In this document: positions 54,480-62,948 of the stretch, one piece after another
Layout of the letters: each line of letters opens with the position of its first letter
How positions within the stretch are numbered: position 1 is the first letter of the stretch
Origin: Alphaproteobacteria bacterium
GTDB lineage: Bacteria > Pseudomonadota > Alphaproteobacteria > CACIAM-22H2
Length of the DNA: 64,000 bases
Direction of reading: 5' to 3'
NCBI GenBank assembly: GCA_017308135.1
Contig: JAFKFM010000011.1
Location: 186,001 to 250,000, forward strand
The notes under the pieces: generated by a model
Seen by the model: only the letters and a program-made list of their open reading frames with translations
The model's database searches: none
Told to the model about the DNA's origin: nothing
Made by a program: the position numbers and the translations under genes

Positions 54480-54704
54480 TTAGGACACGAAGATCAGAAT
54501 CGCGATGACGAAGGCGAGCAGCGCGATGAACTCGGTGACGGCGAAGCCGATGTAAGCGAAGACCTGAACGTTGTCCTTGGCGGCCGGGTTGCGGGCCACG
54601 GCGGCGATGAGGCTCGCCCACACCGAACCCACGCCGATGCCCGCGCCGATCATGCCGATGGCGGCGAGGCCCATGCCGATGAGCTTAGCTGCTGCTGCTT
54701 CCAT
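54480..54704 (-). CDS. atpE: ATP synthase F0 subunit c
   Basis: 74 residues, two transmembrane helices with the polar loop ARNPAAKDN (Arg38-Asn-Pro) and the proton-carrying Glu58 in FAVTEFIALLAF. Gly-rich first helix (AIGMIGAGIGVGS) packs the c-ring. Flanked on both sides by strong hairpins. Confidence 0.97.
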   Translation of the reverse strand: MEAAAAKLIGMGLAAIGMIGAGIGVGSVWASLIAAVARNPAAKDNVQVFAYIGFAVTEFIALLAFVIAILIFVS

Positions 54705-54747
54705 GAAACGTATCCTTCTCTCTTGGTTGGTTTACCGGCCATTCGTT

Positions 54748-54781
54748 CCCGCCGGCGGTCCACATTTTTCGGGCCGGCGGG
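54748..54781 (-). promoter_or_regulatory. Intercistronic hairpin upstream of atpE
   Basis: CCCGCCGGC / GCCGGCGGG, a perfect 9-bp stem with a 16-nt loop, between the atpB stop and the atpE start. Together with the hairpin after atpE it brackets the c-subunit cistron, as if marking out an mRNA segment. Confidence 0.55.
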
Positions 54782-54788
54782 GCGAAGG

Positions 54789-55523
54789 TCAGTGCAGGTG
54801 GATCGCGTCGTGCAGGTAGATGCACGCCAGGATCGTGAAGATGTAGGCCTGAAGCGCGGCCACGAAGAATTCCAGCGCCATGATGCCGACGAGCACCGAG
54901 AACGGCACCACGCCCGGGATCACGAAGAAAGCGCCCAGCGAAATGACGAAGCCGGCGAAGATCTTCAGGATGATGTGGCCGACGGTCATGTTCGCGAAAA
55001 GTCGCACCGACAGCGAGATCGGGCGCGACATGTAGGAGATGACTTCGATCGGGATCAGGATCGGCGCCGTCGCCAACGGGGCGCCCGACGGGAAGAACAG
55101 CGACAGGAAATGCGTGCCGTGGCGCGCGAAGCCGATCAGCGTGATCGTCAGGAAGATGATCAGCGCCATCGTGAAGGTCACGACGATGTGGCTGGTGAAG
55201 GTGAAGGCGCCGGGGATCAGGCCGACGAGATTGCCGAACAGAACGAACATGAACAGGGTGAAGAAGAACGGGAAGTACTTCTTGCCCTCGTCGCCCACGT
55301 TCTCGCGGACCATGCCGGCGATGAACTCGTAGAGCACTTCCGCGGCCGATTGCAGGCGGCCCGGCACGATCTTGGCGCCCGAGGCGGCCGAGACCAGGAA
55401 GAACGTGGCGCCCGCGGCGGCCACGGTCATCCACAAGGCGGAGTTCGTGAAGGCGAGGTTGAGCCCCGCGATTTCGATGGGAACGATCGGCTTGATCTGG
55501 AATTGATCGAGAGGGCTCGACAC
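54789..55523 (-). CDS. atpB: ATP synthase F0 subunit a
   Basis: 244 residues, five to six transmembrane helices. SLSVRLFANMTVGHIIL contains the essential Arg of the proton path, and FFVAALQAYIFTILACIYLHDAIHLH is the C-terminal helix. PFFFTLFMFVLFGNLVGLIPGAFTFTSHI is the conserved middle block. Works with the c-ring in proton translocation. Confidence 0.97.
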   Translation of the reverse strand: MSSPLDQFQIKPIVPIEIAGLNLAFTNSALWMTVAAAGATFFLVSAASGAKIVPGRLQSAAEVLYEFIAGMVRENVGDEGKKYFPFFFTLFMFVLFGNLVGLIPGAFTFTSHIVVTFTMALIIFLTITLIGFARHGTHFLSLFFPSGAPLATAPILIPIEVISYMSRPISLSVRLFANMTVGHIILKIFAGFVISLGAFFVIPGVVPFSVLVGIMALEFFVAALQAYIFTILACIYLHDAIHLH

Positions 55524-55541
55524 GTTTGGAACTCCGTCCGG

Positions 55542-55868
55542 TTATTTCGTCTCGGTCTTGGACCGCTCGGCGCTGATGCGCGTTGCGACCCGGATCGCGT
55601 TTCTCATACCGGCGGCGGCGCCGAGCATGAGGAACACGAGCGTCAACCACGGCGAGGTGCCGAGCCAGCGATCCAGCACGAAGCCCATGCCCGTGCCGAC
55701 CGCCAGTGTCGCCAGCATCTCCACCGAGATGCGGAACCCCAGGCCCATCTGCCCCGTGCTGCGGCCGGCCGTGCGCGCCGATTTTTTATCGGCCTTCGAA
55801 CGGCGCGCTTGCAGCGCATCGACCTGCGCCTGGATCTCGTCGATGGCCCGCTGATCGCGGTCGTCCAT
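55542..55868 (-). CDS. atpI: ATP synthase protein I (AtpI)
   Basis: 108 residues. Acidic/basic N-terminus (DDRDQRAIDEIQAQVDALQARRSK) then GLGFRISVEMLATLAVGTGMGFVLDRWLGTSPW and LTLVFLMLGAAAGMRNA, two transmembrane helices as in AtpI, which helps c-ring assembly and Mg uptake. ATG at 55868 excludes a 38-residue extension that overlaps the promoter. First gene of atpIBEF'F. Confidence 0.85.
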   Translation of the reverse strand: MDDRDQRAIDEIQAQVDALQARRSKADKKSARTAGRSTGQMGLGFRISVEMLATLAVGTGMGFVLDRWLGTSPWLTLVFLMLGAAAGMRNAIRVATRISAERSKTETK

Positions 55869-55978
55869 GGCAAGCTCCAGACCCGGACCCTTCGCAAGCG
55901 CGAAGGGCACCCGGCAACTCGGGGAAAACGGTTGAAAAGACAGAAGAATCCGCCCTTTCACCCGGCTGACGCGCGCGG

Positions 55979-56007
55979 ACAATAGGGGCGGTGCCGCCCC
56001 CTGTCAA
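55979..56007 (-). promoter_or_regulatory. atp operon promoter with a perfect dyad in the spacer
   Basis: On the minus strand TTGACA (6 of 6, at 56002-56007) and TATTGT (4 of 6, at 55979-55984) are exactly 17 nt apart. The spacer consists almost entirely of a perfect dyad, GGGGCGG - TG - CCGCCCC (55985-56000). The predicted start is about 105 nt before the atpI ATG. Confidence 0.7.
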
Positions 56008-56017
56008 GGATCACGCT

Positions 56018-56069
56018 GACCGCCTAAGCCTTTGAAAGGGCGGATGTTTCCAGAGGCCCTTAGGCGGTC
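56018..56069. repeat. Inverted repeat spanning the smc stop codon
   Basis: GACCGCCTAAG and CTTAGGCGGTC, perfect 11-bp arms separated by 30 nt. One arm contains the last codons and stop of smc. It lies just upstream of the atp promoter and may be a terminator-like or insulating structure; no U tract follows on the minus strand. Confidence 0.5.
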
Positions 56070-59000
56070 GCGCGCAGTTTCTCGGCTTGTCGCATATCGA
56101 CCGACACCAGGGTCGACACGCCGCGCTCGGCCATCGTCACGCCGAACAGGCGATCCATTTTCGCCATCGTCAGACGGTGGTGGGAGACCACGACGAAGCG
56201 CACGCCCGAGGAGCGGGCGATTTCGTCGAGCAGCGTGCAGAAGCGATCGACGTTCGCGTCGTCGAGGGGCGCGTCGACTTCGTCCATCACGCAGATCGGG
56301 GCGGGGTTGGTGAGGAACACCGCGAAGAGCAGCGATAGCGCGGTCAGCGCCTGTTCGCCGCCCGAGAGCAGCGTGAGCGACTGCAGCTTCTTGCCCGGCG
56401 GCGAGGCCATGATGTCGAGCCCGGCTTCGAGCGGATCGTCGACGACCTGACCGTCGGGCCCCATCACGGGCACCCAGGTCAGATGTGCGCGCCCGCCGCC
56501 GAACAGACGGCCGAACAGATCCTGGAAGTGCTTGTCGACCGCTTCGAAGGCGACGCGCAGACGTTCGCGGCCTTCCTTGTTGAGGGCAGAGATGCCGCCG
56601 CGCAGCTTGGCGATCGCCTGGACCAGGTCGTCCTTCTCGGCGTTCATGCCGGCGATCTGGGCTTCGACTTCCTCGGCTTCCTGCTCGGCGCGCAGATTGA
56701 CCGGGCCCATATTGTCGCGCTCCTTGATCAAGCGCTCCAAACGGTTCTCGATCTGCTCGAGGCCCGGCAATTCCTCGTCCGCCTCGATCATGCCCGCCGC
56801 CAAGCACGCATCCGGCGCGCAATCCAGGCGCTCGCGGATCGTCTGGGTCAGCGTGGCTTCGTTGGCGGCTTGCTGTTCGGCATAGGCTTGCGCGCGCACG
56901 CGATCTTCGCGCGCCGACATCAGCGTGTTCTCGACCGCCTTCAACGCGCGGTCGGCTTCCAGCACGGCGCTTTCCGCTTCGGCCAAGCGATCGGCCTTCT
57001 CGCGGCGCAAGGCTTCCACTTCATGCGTCTTGTCGAGCAACGCGGAACGCTCGGCGGCGATTTCGCCGGGGCGGGCCGACAGGCCCTCGCGCTCCGTCGT
57101 CGTCGCAGCCGAACGGCCATCGATCGATTCGATCTGCGTCTTGGCGCCTTCTTCGCGGCGCGCCCATTCGGCGTTCTCGTGGCCGATGGCGACACGGCGA
57201 CGCTCGCGGCCTTCGCGCTCGCGCTGCAAGCGCTGCGACGCGGCTTCGCGTTCGGCCAGTTCCTTGCGCGCACCCGACAGCGTCTGGCGGTCCTCGGCGA
57301 GCTTGGCGCGCGCTTCGGTCGGGTCGGGGATTTCGGCGAAGCGGGCTTGCGCCGTGTCGAGGCGCAGCTGGAACTCGTCGTTTTCGACGGTCAGGCGTTC
57401 GATCTGCTCGACCAGCGTGCCGAGCTTGGCCGAACGGCCCTCGGTCGTGCGCTGGATCTGCACGATCGCGGAGCGCGCGCCGTCGATCGCCCCTTGCGCG
57501 GATTTCGCACCTTGGCGGGCCTGCTGATCGGCGGCGTCGGCCGCACGCGCGGCTTGTTGCGCCGCCTGATAGCGCGCCTTGGCGCCGTCGGCGATTTCCT
57601 TGGCGCGCACGACTTGCGCTTCCAGGCTTTCCAGGCGATTGCGCAGTTCGAAGGTTTCGGCGGCGCGCGTGACGGCCGCACCGGTCTGCACGAAACCGTC
57701 CCAGCGCAGCAAGGCGCCGTCGCGCGTCACCAGACGCTGACCTTGCGCGAGTTGCGGCGCGACGCGCTCGGCCGTTTCCATATCGGCGACCACGCCGATC
57801 TGGCCCAAGCGGCGCGCGAAGGCGGCGGGCGCTTCGACATATTGCGCCAGCGATTGCGCTTCCAGCGGCAACGGGGCGGGCGTGCCCGCGATATCGAGCA
57901 TGCGCCAGTGATGCGGGGCGGCCGCATCGAGGGCGGCGGCGAGATCGTCGCCCAACGCCGCGCCCAGCGCCTTTTCGTAGCCGGGCGTCACGCGGATCGA
58001 ATCTAGGGCGGGCGGGAAATCCGTCGCCTTGCCGCGCGAGGCGGCGAGTGCGCGCGAAATACCCTGGCGCTCACCATCGAGCTTGGCGAATTCCGCATCG
58101 GCTTCGCGCGCGGCTTCGCGGGCCCCGAATTCTTCCTCTTGCGCGGCCCGGCGCGCGGCTTCGGCTTCCTCGGCGGCGGAAAGGGCGGCGTTCAGCGCTT
58201 CGTCCGCCTCGGCGAGCTTCATCTCGGCTTCGTGGCGCTGCGCGTCGGCCCCGGCGAGTTCTTCTTCGAGGCGCGTCTTCTCGCCCTCGACGACCGCGCG
58301 CCGTTCGGCCAAGCGGCCCAAACGGCCGGTCAGGTCGTTGATTTCGCGCGTCAGCGACGCGCGTTCGGATTCGGCCTTGGCGACCGCTTCGGTCGCGCGG
58401 GCCAGTTCCTCGTCGAGCGCTTCCACCGCTTCGCGGCGGTTGCGGATATCGCCATCGAGATCGCGAAGTTCCTCGTCAGCCGCGATGTCGGCGTTGGCGA
58501 GTTCTTCGAGCTCGGCGGTCAAGCGCGCATGGGCGGCTTGCGCATCCGCGACCAGCGCTTCTTCGCGCGCCTTGTCGGCGGCAAGTTGCGCGATCGTCGC
58601 GTCGAGTTTTTCGATTTGGGCGGCGAGGCGCGCTTCTTCGGCGGCGAGTTGTTCGCCCGCCATCTGCAAGCGCGCGAGGGCCGCGGCGGCTTCGGCTTCT
58701 TCCTGGCGCAGCGCGGGCAAGGCGGCCTGTGCTTCGGCGAGGATCGTCGCGCCATGGGCCGCGCGCGTCGTGATCTCGATCACCAGCGCTTCGGCTTCCT
58801 TCAGGCGTTCCTGCGCCGTCAGCGTTTCGGCCGTCTGCGCCTGCCAGCGCAGATGGAACATGATCGCTTCGGCGCGGCGCACCAGATCGCTCATGTTGCG
58901 ATAGCGCGCGGCTTGGCGGGCCTGCTTCTTCAGGCTTTCAAGCTGCGTGGCCAGCGTCGTCAGCACGTCGTCGAGGCGTGCCAGATTCTGCTCGGCGGCT

Positions 59001-59554
59001 TTGAGCTTCAATTCCGCTTCGTGGCGGCGCGAATGCAGGCCCGTGATGCCCGCGGCTTCCTCCAGCACTTGGCGGCGCTCGGTGGGCTTGGCTTGGATCA
59101 GCGCGCTGATGCGGCCTTGGCTGACCAGCGACGGCGAATGCGCACCCGTGCCGACATCCTGGAAGAACAGCTGCACGTCGCGCGCGCGCACTTCGCGCCC
59201 GCCGATGCGATAGGCCGAGCCCTTCTCGCGCTCGATCCGGCGCACGACTTCGAAGTCGCTCATGTCGTTATAGGCGGGCGGGGCCTTGTGGTCGGGGTTT
59301 TCGACCGACAGCGACACTTCGGCCACGTTGCGCGCCGGGCGGCTGGTGGTGCCCGCGAAAATCACGTCGTCCATTTCGCCGCCGCGCAGCTGCTTGACGC
59401 GCGTTTCGCCCATGACCCAGCGCAAGGCTTCGACAAGGTTGGACTTGCCGCAGCCGTTGGGGCCGACGATGCCGGTCAGACCGGGCTCGATCGCGAACTC
59501 GGTCGGTTCGACGAACGATTTGAAACCGGACAGGCGCAGCTTGGCGAAATGCAT
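56060..59554 (-). CDS. smc: Chromosome segregation protein SMC
   Basis: 1164 residues. Walker A GPNGCGKSN (31-38) in the N-terminal head, Q-loop QGRISALIQAKPTERR, two long coiled coils (about 170-490 and 650-990) around a hinge (about 500-620), then signature LLSGGEQALTALSLLFAVF and Walker B ICVMDEVDAPLDD. Forms the SMC-ScpAB condensin that compacts and segregates chromosomes. Full length for the family. Upstream is the DsbA-like gene, an arrangement common in alphaproteobacteria. Confidence 0.97.
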   Translation of the reverse strand: MHFAKLRLSGFKSFVEPTEFAIEPGLTGIVGPNGCGKSNLVEALRWVMGETRVKQLRGGEMDDVIFAGTTSRPARNVAEVSLSVENPDHKAPPAYNDMSDFEVVRRIEREKGSAYRIGGREVRARDVQLFFQDVGTGAHSPSLVSQGRISALIQAKPTERRQVLEEAAGITGLHSRRHEAELKLKAAEQNLARLDDVLTTLATQLESLKKQARQAARYRNMSDLVRRAEAIMFHLRWQAQTAETLTAQERLKEAEALVIEITTRAAHGATILAEAQAALPALRQEEAEAAAALARLQMAGEQLAAEEARLAAQIEKLDATIAQLAADKAREEALVADAQAAHARLTAELEELANADIAADEELRDLDGDIRNRREAVEALDEELARATEAVAKAESERASLTREINDLTGRLGRLAERRAVVEGEKTRLEEELAGADAQRHEAEMKLAEADEALNAALSAAEEAEAARRAAQEEEFGAREAAREADAEFAKLDGERQGISRALAASRGKATDFPPALDSIRVTPGYEKALGAALGDDLAAALDAAAPHHWRMLDIAGTPAPLPLEAQSLAQYVEAPAAFARRLGQIGVVADMETAERVAPQLAQGQRLVTRDGALLRWDGFVQTGAAVTRAAETFELRNRLESLEAQVVRAKEIADGAKARYQAAQQAARAADAADQQARQGAKSAQGAIDGARSAIVQIQRTTEGRSAKLGTLVEQIERLTVENDEFQLRLDTAQARFAEIPDPTEARAKLAEDRQTLSGARKELAEREAASQRLQREREGRERRRVAIGHENAEWARREEGAKTQIESIDGRSAATTTEREGLSARPGEIAAERSALLDKTHEVEALRREKADRLAEAESAVLEADRALKAVENTLMSAREDRVRAQAYAEQQAANEATLTQTIRERLDCAPDACLAAGMIEADEELPGLEQIENRLERLIKERDNMGPVNLRAEQEAEEVEAQIAGMNAEKDDLVQAIAKLRGGISALNKEGRERLRVAFEAVDKHFQDLFGRLFGGGRAHLTWVPVMGPDGQVVDDPLEAGLDIMASPPGKKLQSLTLLSGGEQALTALSLLFAVFLTNPAPICVMDEVDAPLDDANVDRFCTLLDEIARSSGVRFVVVSHHRLTMAKMDRLFGVTMAERGVSTLVSVDMRQAEKLRATA

Positions 59555-59582
59555 CGTCGGCAGACTCCCCTAAGGCATGTTG

Positions 59583-60206
59583 TCAGCGCTTTGCCGCAAG
59601 CGGGCGCAGCACGTTGTCGAGTTCTTCGTAGCTCATCCCGCCGCGATGGACGGTTCCGTTGATCACGAGGGTCGGCGTGCCTTGCACCTTGTGCTCGCGC
59701 TCGCCGGTCATCGCGTTGGTCAGGATGACGTTCTGAACGGTCTGGTCGGCCAGGCATTGGTCCATCTGCGGGGCCGTCATGCCGCCCAGCTGCGCCAGAC
59801 GACGCAAATTCTGCATCATCTGGTCGGGCGTGCCGCGCGTCCAATTGGCCTGCTGGGCGAAAAACACGTCGAGGAATCCGAAGAACCGCTCCGGCCCCGC
59901 GCAGCGCGCCAGCATCTGCGCGTTTAGCGCCATGCGGTCGAGCGGGAAGTCGCGGAAGACGAACTTCATCTTGCCGGTCTCGACATATTCGCTTTTCAAA
60001 CGCGGCACGATTTCCGCGTTGAAGCGCGCGCAATGCGGGCAGGTGAGCGACGCGTATTCGATCATCGTGATGGGCGCATCGGGCGCCCCCATGACCATGT
60101 CGTTGCCTTCCAGGCGCGGCCCGTTTTGGGCCATCGCCGGGGCCGAAAAGCCAAGGCAAATCAGGGCGAAAACCGCCGCGAGCGTCGAGATGTACCGTTT
60201 CTGCAT
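59583..60206 (-). CDS. DsbA-family thiol-disulfide oxidoreductase
   Basis: 207 residues. A signal peptide (STLAAVFALICLGFSAPAMA) then a thioredoxin fold with YASLTCPHCARF (Cys56-Pro-His-Cys59), FRDFPLDRMALNAQ and the cis-Pro loop GTPTLVINGTVHRGG. A periplasmic oxidant/isomerase of the DsbA/'Thioredoxin_4' group. ATG at 60206; GTG at 60218 is an alternative. Divided from smc by 28 nt; possibly co-transcribed. Confidence 0.88.
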   Translation of the reverse strand: MQKRYISTLAAVFALICLGFSAPAMAQNGPRLEGNDMVMGAPDAPITMIEYASLTCPHCARFNAEIVPRLKSEYVETGKMKFVFRDFPLDRMALNAQMLARCAGPERFFGFLDVFFAQQANWTRGTPDQMMQNLRRLAQLGGMTAPQMDQCLADQTVQNVILTNAMTGEREHKVQGTPTLVINGTVHRGGMSYEELDNVLRPLAAKR

Positions 60207-60323
60207 GGTCAGACCCACTAGATATAGTGATGGTATCGACTCACGAGCGCCTCCGACAAGGGCCCGGACTCGATGGGGATAACTGCGGCTATCCGACCGC
60301 AGAATCGAGGCTTTTTGAAGCCC

Positions 60324-60827
60324 TTACGGTATACGCCGCCGGCCGCGCAGCATTCCGTCGCCCAGGCGACGGAGCGATTGGCGGAGATTCTCGTCCGGGA
60401 TCGTTTCGACCAGCGCGTCGAGTCGCGCCGCTTGTTCCTTGGTCAGCGGCGGCCGGGGCGGGGCGGGCGGTTTGCCTTGGCCCGGCAACGGGCCTTGCAC
60501 GAAGCGCAAACGCGCGACGGCTTTGTACCCGACGAAGGCGTTGATCTTGTCGATCAATTGCGGGGCAAGATGCTGCAATTCCATCGCCGCACCGGACCCG
60601 ACTCGAAGCGTGAGCGTGCCCGCCGGGCGCGGTAAATTGCTGCCTTTGGGCGGGGGCGGCGGGGCGGAGATTTTTTCGGGCAGCGTGCTGGACGCGAATT
60701 CCGGCCCGACGATATTGGCCCATTCGGCGATCAGCGTGGCGAAAGCGGCGCCGCGGCGCTTCAACGCCTCGCGGGTCATTCGCGGAACTTGTGCGCCGAT
60801 CGCTTTCAGGGCCATACCGGGGAACAT
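60324..60827 (-). CDS. DUF721 (DciA-like) protein
   Basis: About 167 residues. GPEFASSTLPEKIS, LTLRVGSGAAMELQHLAPQLIDKINAFVGYKAVARLRF is the DUF721 core (KH-like fold). DciA family members recruit the replicative helicase in bacteria lacking DnaC. ATG at 60827 or 60815 (MALKAIG) both fit; a C-terminal basic tail follows. Divergent from mutY by about 16 bp. An HTH-like role in replication is family knowledge, not visible here. Confidence 0.78.
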   Translation of the reverse strand: MFPGMALKAIGAQVPRMTREALKRRGAAFATLIAEWANIVGPEFASSTLPEKISAPPPPPKGSNLPRPAGTLTLRVGSGAAMELQHLAPQLIDKINAFVGYKAVARLRFVQGPLPGQGKPPAPPRPPLTKEQAARLDALVETIPDENLRQSLRRLGDGMLRGRRRIP

Positions 60828-60843
60828 ACGCGCTCGGTTTCCG

Positions 60844-61947
60844 ATGTCCACCGCCCTCGCCGCATCGCTTCTCGCCTGGTACGACCGGCACGCCCGCGTG
60901 CTGCCGTGGCGCGTGGGGCCCAATAAACGCGCCGCGCGGCCCGATCCCTATCGCGTGTGGCTTTCCGAAATCATGCTCCAGCAAACGACCGTCGTGACGG
61001 TCGGGCCGTATTTCGCCGAATTCCTGCGCCGCTGGCCGGATGTGCAAGCGCTGGCCAAAGCGCCGATCGACGACGTGCTCGCGGCGTGGGCGGGGCTTGG
61101 CTACTACGCGCGCGCGCGCAACCTGCATAAATGCGCGCGCTACGTGGCCGAGGAACTCGGCGGCGTGTTCCCCGACACCGAAGAAGGCTTGCTGACGCTG
61201 CCCGGCGTGGGCCCGTACACGGCCGCCGCGATCGCGTCGATCGCGTTCGACGTTCCCGCCGCCGTGATCGACGGCAATGTCGAGCGCGTGATCGCGCGCG
61301 TGTTCAAGATCGATACGCCGCTGCCCGCCGCCAAGCCCGAGATCTGGAACGCGGTCGCGGGAATCGTGCCCGAGCAGCGGCCCGGCGATTTCGCGCAAGC
61401 GACGATGGATCTCGGCGCCACGATCTGCACGCCGCGCAATCCGCAATGTCTGCTCTGCCCGTGGAAACTCGCCTGCCAAACCTGCGGCGGCGAACCCGAA
61501 ACCTATCCGCGCCGCACGGCCAAGCCCAAACGGCCCTTCAAGCGCGCGATCGCCTTCGTGTTGTTCGATGCGGACGGGGCCGTGTGGGTACGCAAGCGCG
61601 CCGATACGGGATTGCTGGGCGGCATGCTGGAAGTGCCGTCGAGCGATTGGAAGGCGGGCGAGATCGACGAAACCGCCGCCCGGCGCGCGTCACCCGCCGC
61701 TTTGGCGTGGCGCCCCGCATCGGGCGTGGTGCGCCACGGCTTCACGCATTTCGAATTGGAATTCGCGGTGTGGATCGCGCAAGCGCGGCGTAGCGACGTG
61801 CGCGGCGGGCAATGGGTCGCGGCGGATGATATCGGGTCCGTCGCGTTGCCCACGCTGATGCGTAAAACGATCGCTCACGCCCGCAAATCGATCAGCCCTG
61901 CGAAAGACACGAAGAAAGGTCCTTCGCGAGGCCGCGCATCACGCTGA
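60844..61947 (+). CDS. mutY: A/G-specific adenine DNA glycosylase MutY
   Basis: 367 residues. SEIMLQQTTV with catalytic Glu42, helix-hairpin-helix LPGVGPYTAAAI, VIDGNVERV with Asp143, and the [4Fe-4S] motif CTPRNPQCLLCPWKLAC (C-x6-C-x2-C-x5-C). The C-terminal NUDIX-like domain with VRHGFTHFELEF recognises 8-oxoG. Removes A opposite 8-oxoG. The 3' end overlaps convergent znuA by 56 bp. Confidence 0.96.
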   Translation: MSTALAASLLAWYDRHARVLPWRVGPNKRAARPDPYRVWLSEIMLQQTTVVTVGPYFAEFLRRWPDVQALAKAPIDDVLAAWAGLGYYARARNLHKCARYVAEELGGVFPDTEEGLLTLPGVGPYTAAAIASIAFDVPAAVIDGNVERVIARVFKIDTPLPAAKPEIWNAVAGIVPEQRPGDFAQATMDLGATICTPRNPQCLLCPWKLACQTCGGEPETYPRRTAKPKRPFKRAIAFVLFDADGAVWVRKRADTGLLGGMLEVPSSDWKAGEIDETAARRASPAALAWRPASGVVRHGFTHFELEFAVWIAQARRSDVRGGQWVAADDIGSVALPTLMRKTIAHARKSISPAKDTKKGPSRGRASR

Positions 61948-62809
61948 AATAGTGATCGGGGCCCGGCGGCACTTCGGCGCCGACGTAATCCAGCGTGCCG
62001 GTCTTCGCCTTCGTTCCTTCGGCGACCGTGCGCACCAGCGCTTGGTCGAATTGCGGTTCGGCGAACACGCAAATCGTTTTCGAGCGCGCGATACGGTCGC
62101 GCAAACGCTGCAAGCGTTGCGCGCTGGGCCGGCGTTCGGGGCTGACGGTGATCGAGCCCGCCGGCGTCAAACCGTAGCGCTTCTCCAAATATTGAAGCGA
62201 GTCGTGGAACACGATGAACGGCTTGCCGGCGAGCGGACGCAAGCTCGTGGCGAGTTCGGCGTCGAGCGCATCGAGCTTCGTCGCCAAGGCTTCGGCATTG
62301 GCGCGATAGCGCGCGGCGTTGGGCGCGTCGATTTCCGACAGCGCCGCCGCGATCGCGCGGCCGAACGCGGCGGCGTTCTTCGGATCGAGGAACATATGGC
62401 CGTCGATCTCGCCGTGCTTATTCCCGTGCTTATGCCCGTGTGCGTGGCCATCGCCTTCCCAGACGCCGCCTTCGCGCGCTTTGAACGTGGCCACGCCCGG
62501 TGCTTCGGCCAATTCCAGCACGCGTGCGCGCTTGCCCAGCGCCTTGATCGGGCGTTCGAGGAAGCCTTCGTAATCTTCGCCGATCCAGATCACGAGATCG
62601 GCTTGTTCGAGGGCGCGCGCGTCGGACGGGCGCATCGAATAGGTGTGCGGCGAACCGCCGCCGCGCACGATCGACTCCGGCGCCGCGCCCGAAACGGCGG
62701 CGGCCAGCGATTGCAGCATGGGGAAGCTGGTCACGATCTTCGGCTCGGCGGCGCCGGCCGGTGCGGACAGAAGAACCAGAAATGTCGCAATTTGCAGAAG
62801 CTTGCCCAT
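61892..62809 (-). CDS. znuA: Zinc ABC transporter substrate-binding protein
   Basis: 305 residues. Signal peptide (to about residue 20), zinc ligand His55 (GGSPHTYSM), a His-rich loop at about 122-138 (GHAHGHKHGNKHGEIDGH), and the second domain with VFHDSLQYLEKRYGL. Captures periplasmic zinc for the ZnuBC permease. Divergent from zur-znuC across a 139-nt gap with a candidate Zur operator. Overlaps mutY at the 3' end. Confidence 0.95.
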   Translation of the reverse strand: MGKLLQIATFLVLLSAPAGAAEPKIVTSFPMLQSLAAAVSGAAPESIVRGGGSPHTYSMRPSDARALEQADLVIWIGEDYEGFLERPIKALGKRARVLELAEAPGVATFKAREGGVWEGDGHAHGHKHGNKHGEIDGHMFLDPKNAAAFGRAIAAALSEIDAPNAARYRANAEALATKLDALDAELATSLRPLAGKPFIVFHDSLQYLEKRYGLTPAGSITVSPERRPSAQRLQRLRDRIARSKTICVFAEPQFDQALVRTVAEGTKAKTGTLDYVGAEVPPGPDHYFSVMRGLAKDLSSCLSQG

Positions 62810-62904
62810 GGCCGTGCCGACCTTCGTCCTAAGATGCTGAGAAATTCCGGAAATGACGCTAATGTTTCCGGTGAGCGACTTTCCCGTGCCGGAAGAGCTC
62901 GCGT

Positions 62905-62927
62905 TATAAAGTACGATATACTATATC
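62905..62927. promoter_or_regulatory. Candidate Zur operator and divergent promoters
   Basis: TATAAAGTA - CGATA - TACTATATC, an imperfect dyad (7 of 9 pairs) in the znuA/zur gap, A/T-rich in a GC-rich genome. On the minus strand TTGATA and TATAAC, 15 nt apart, form a candidate znuA promoter; on the plus strand TATACT is a -10-like hexamer for zur. A second dyad, CCGGAAA / TTTCCGG, lies at 62847-62871. Confidence 0.5.
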
Positions 62928-62948
62928 AAGGCCGGGAGTTCTAGTCTG

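Noticed and set aside
54141-55985. 614-codon open frame opposite the atp genes
   Set aside because: Antisense of atpF', atpE and atpB; composition is Arg/Glu/His-rich and motif-free.
58139-59662. 507-codon open frame opposite smc (also 56483-58006)
   Set aside because: Both mirror the SMC coiled coil in antisense and contain no domain.
60216-60229. CACTA-GATA-TAGTG dyad before the DsbA-like gene
   Set aside because: Arms are only 5 bp and could arise by chance; noted but not called an operator.
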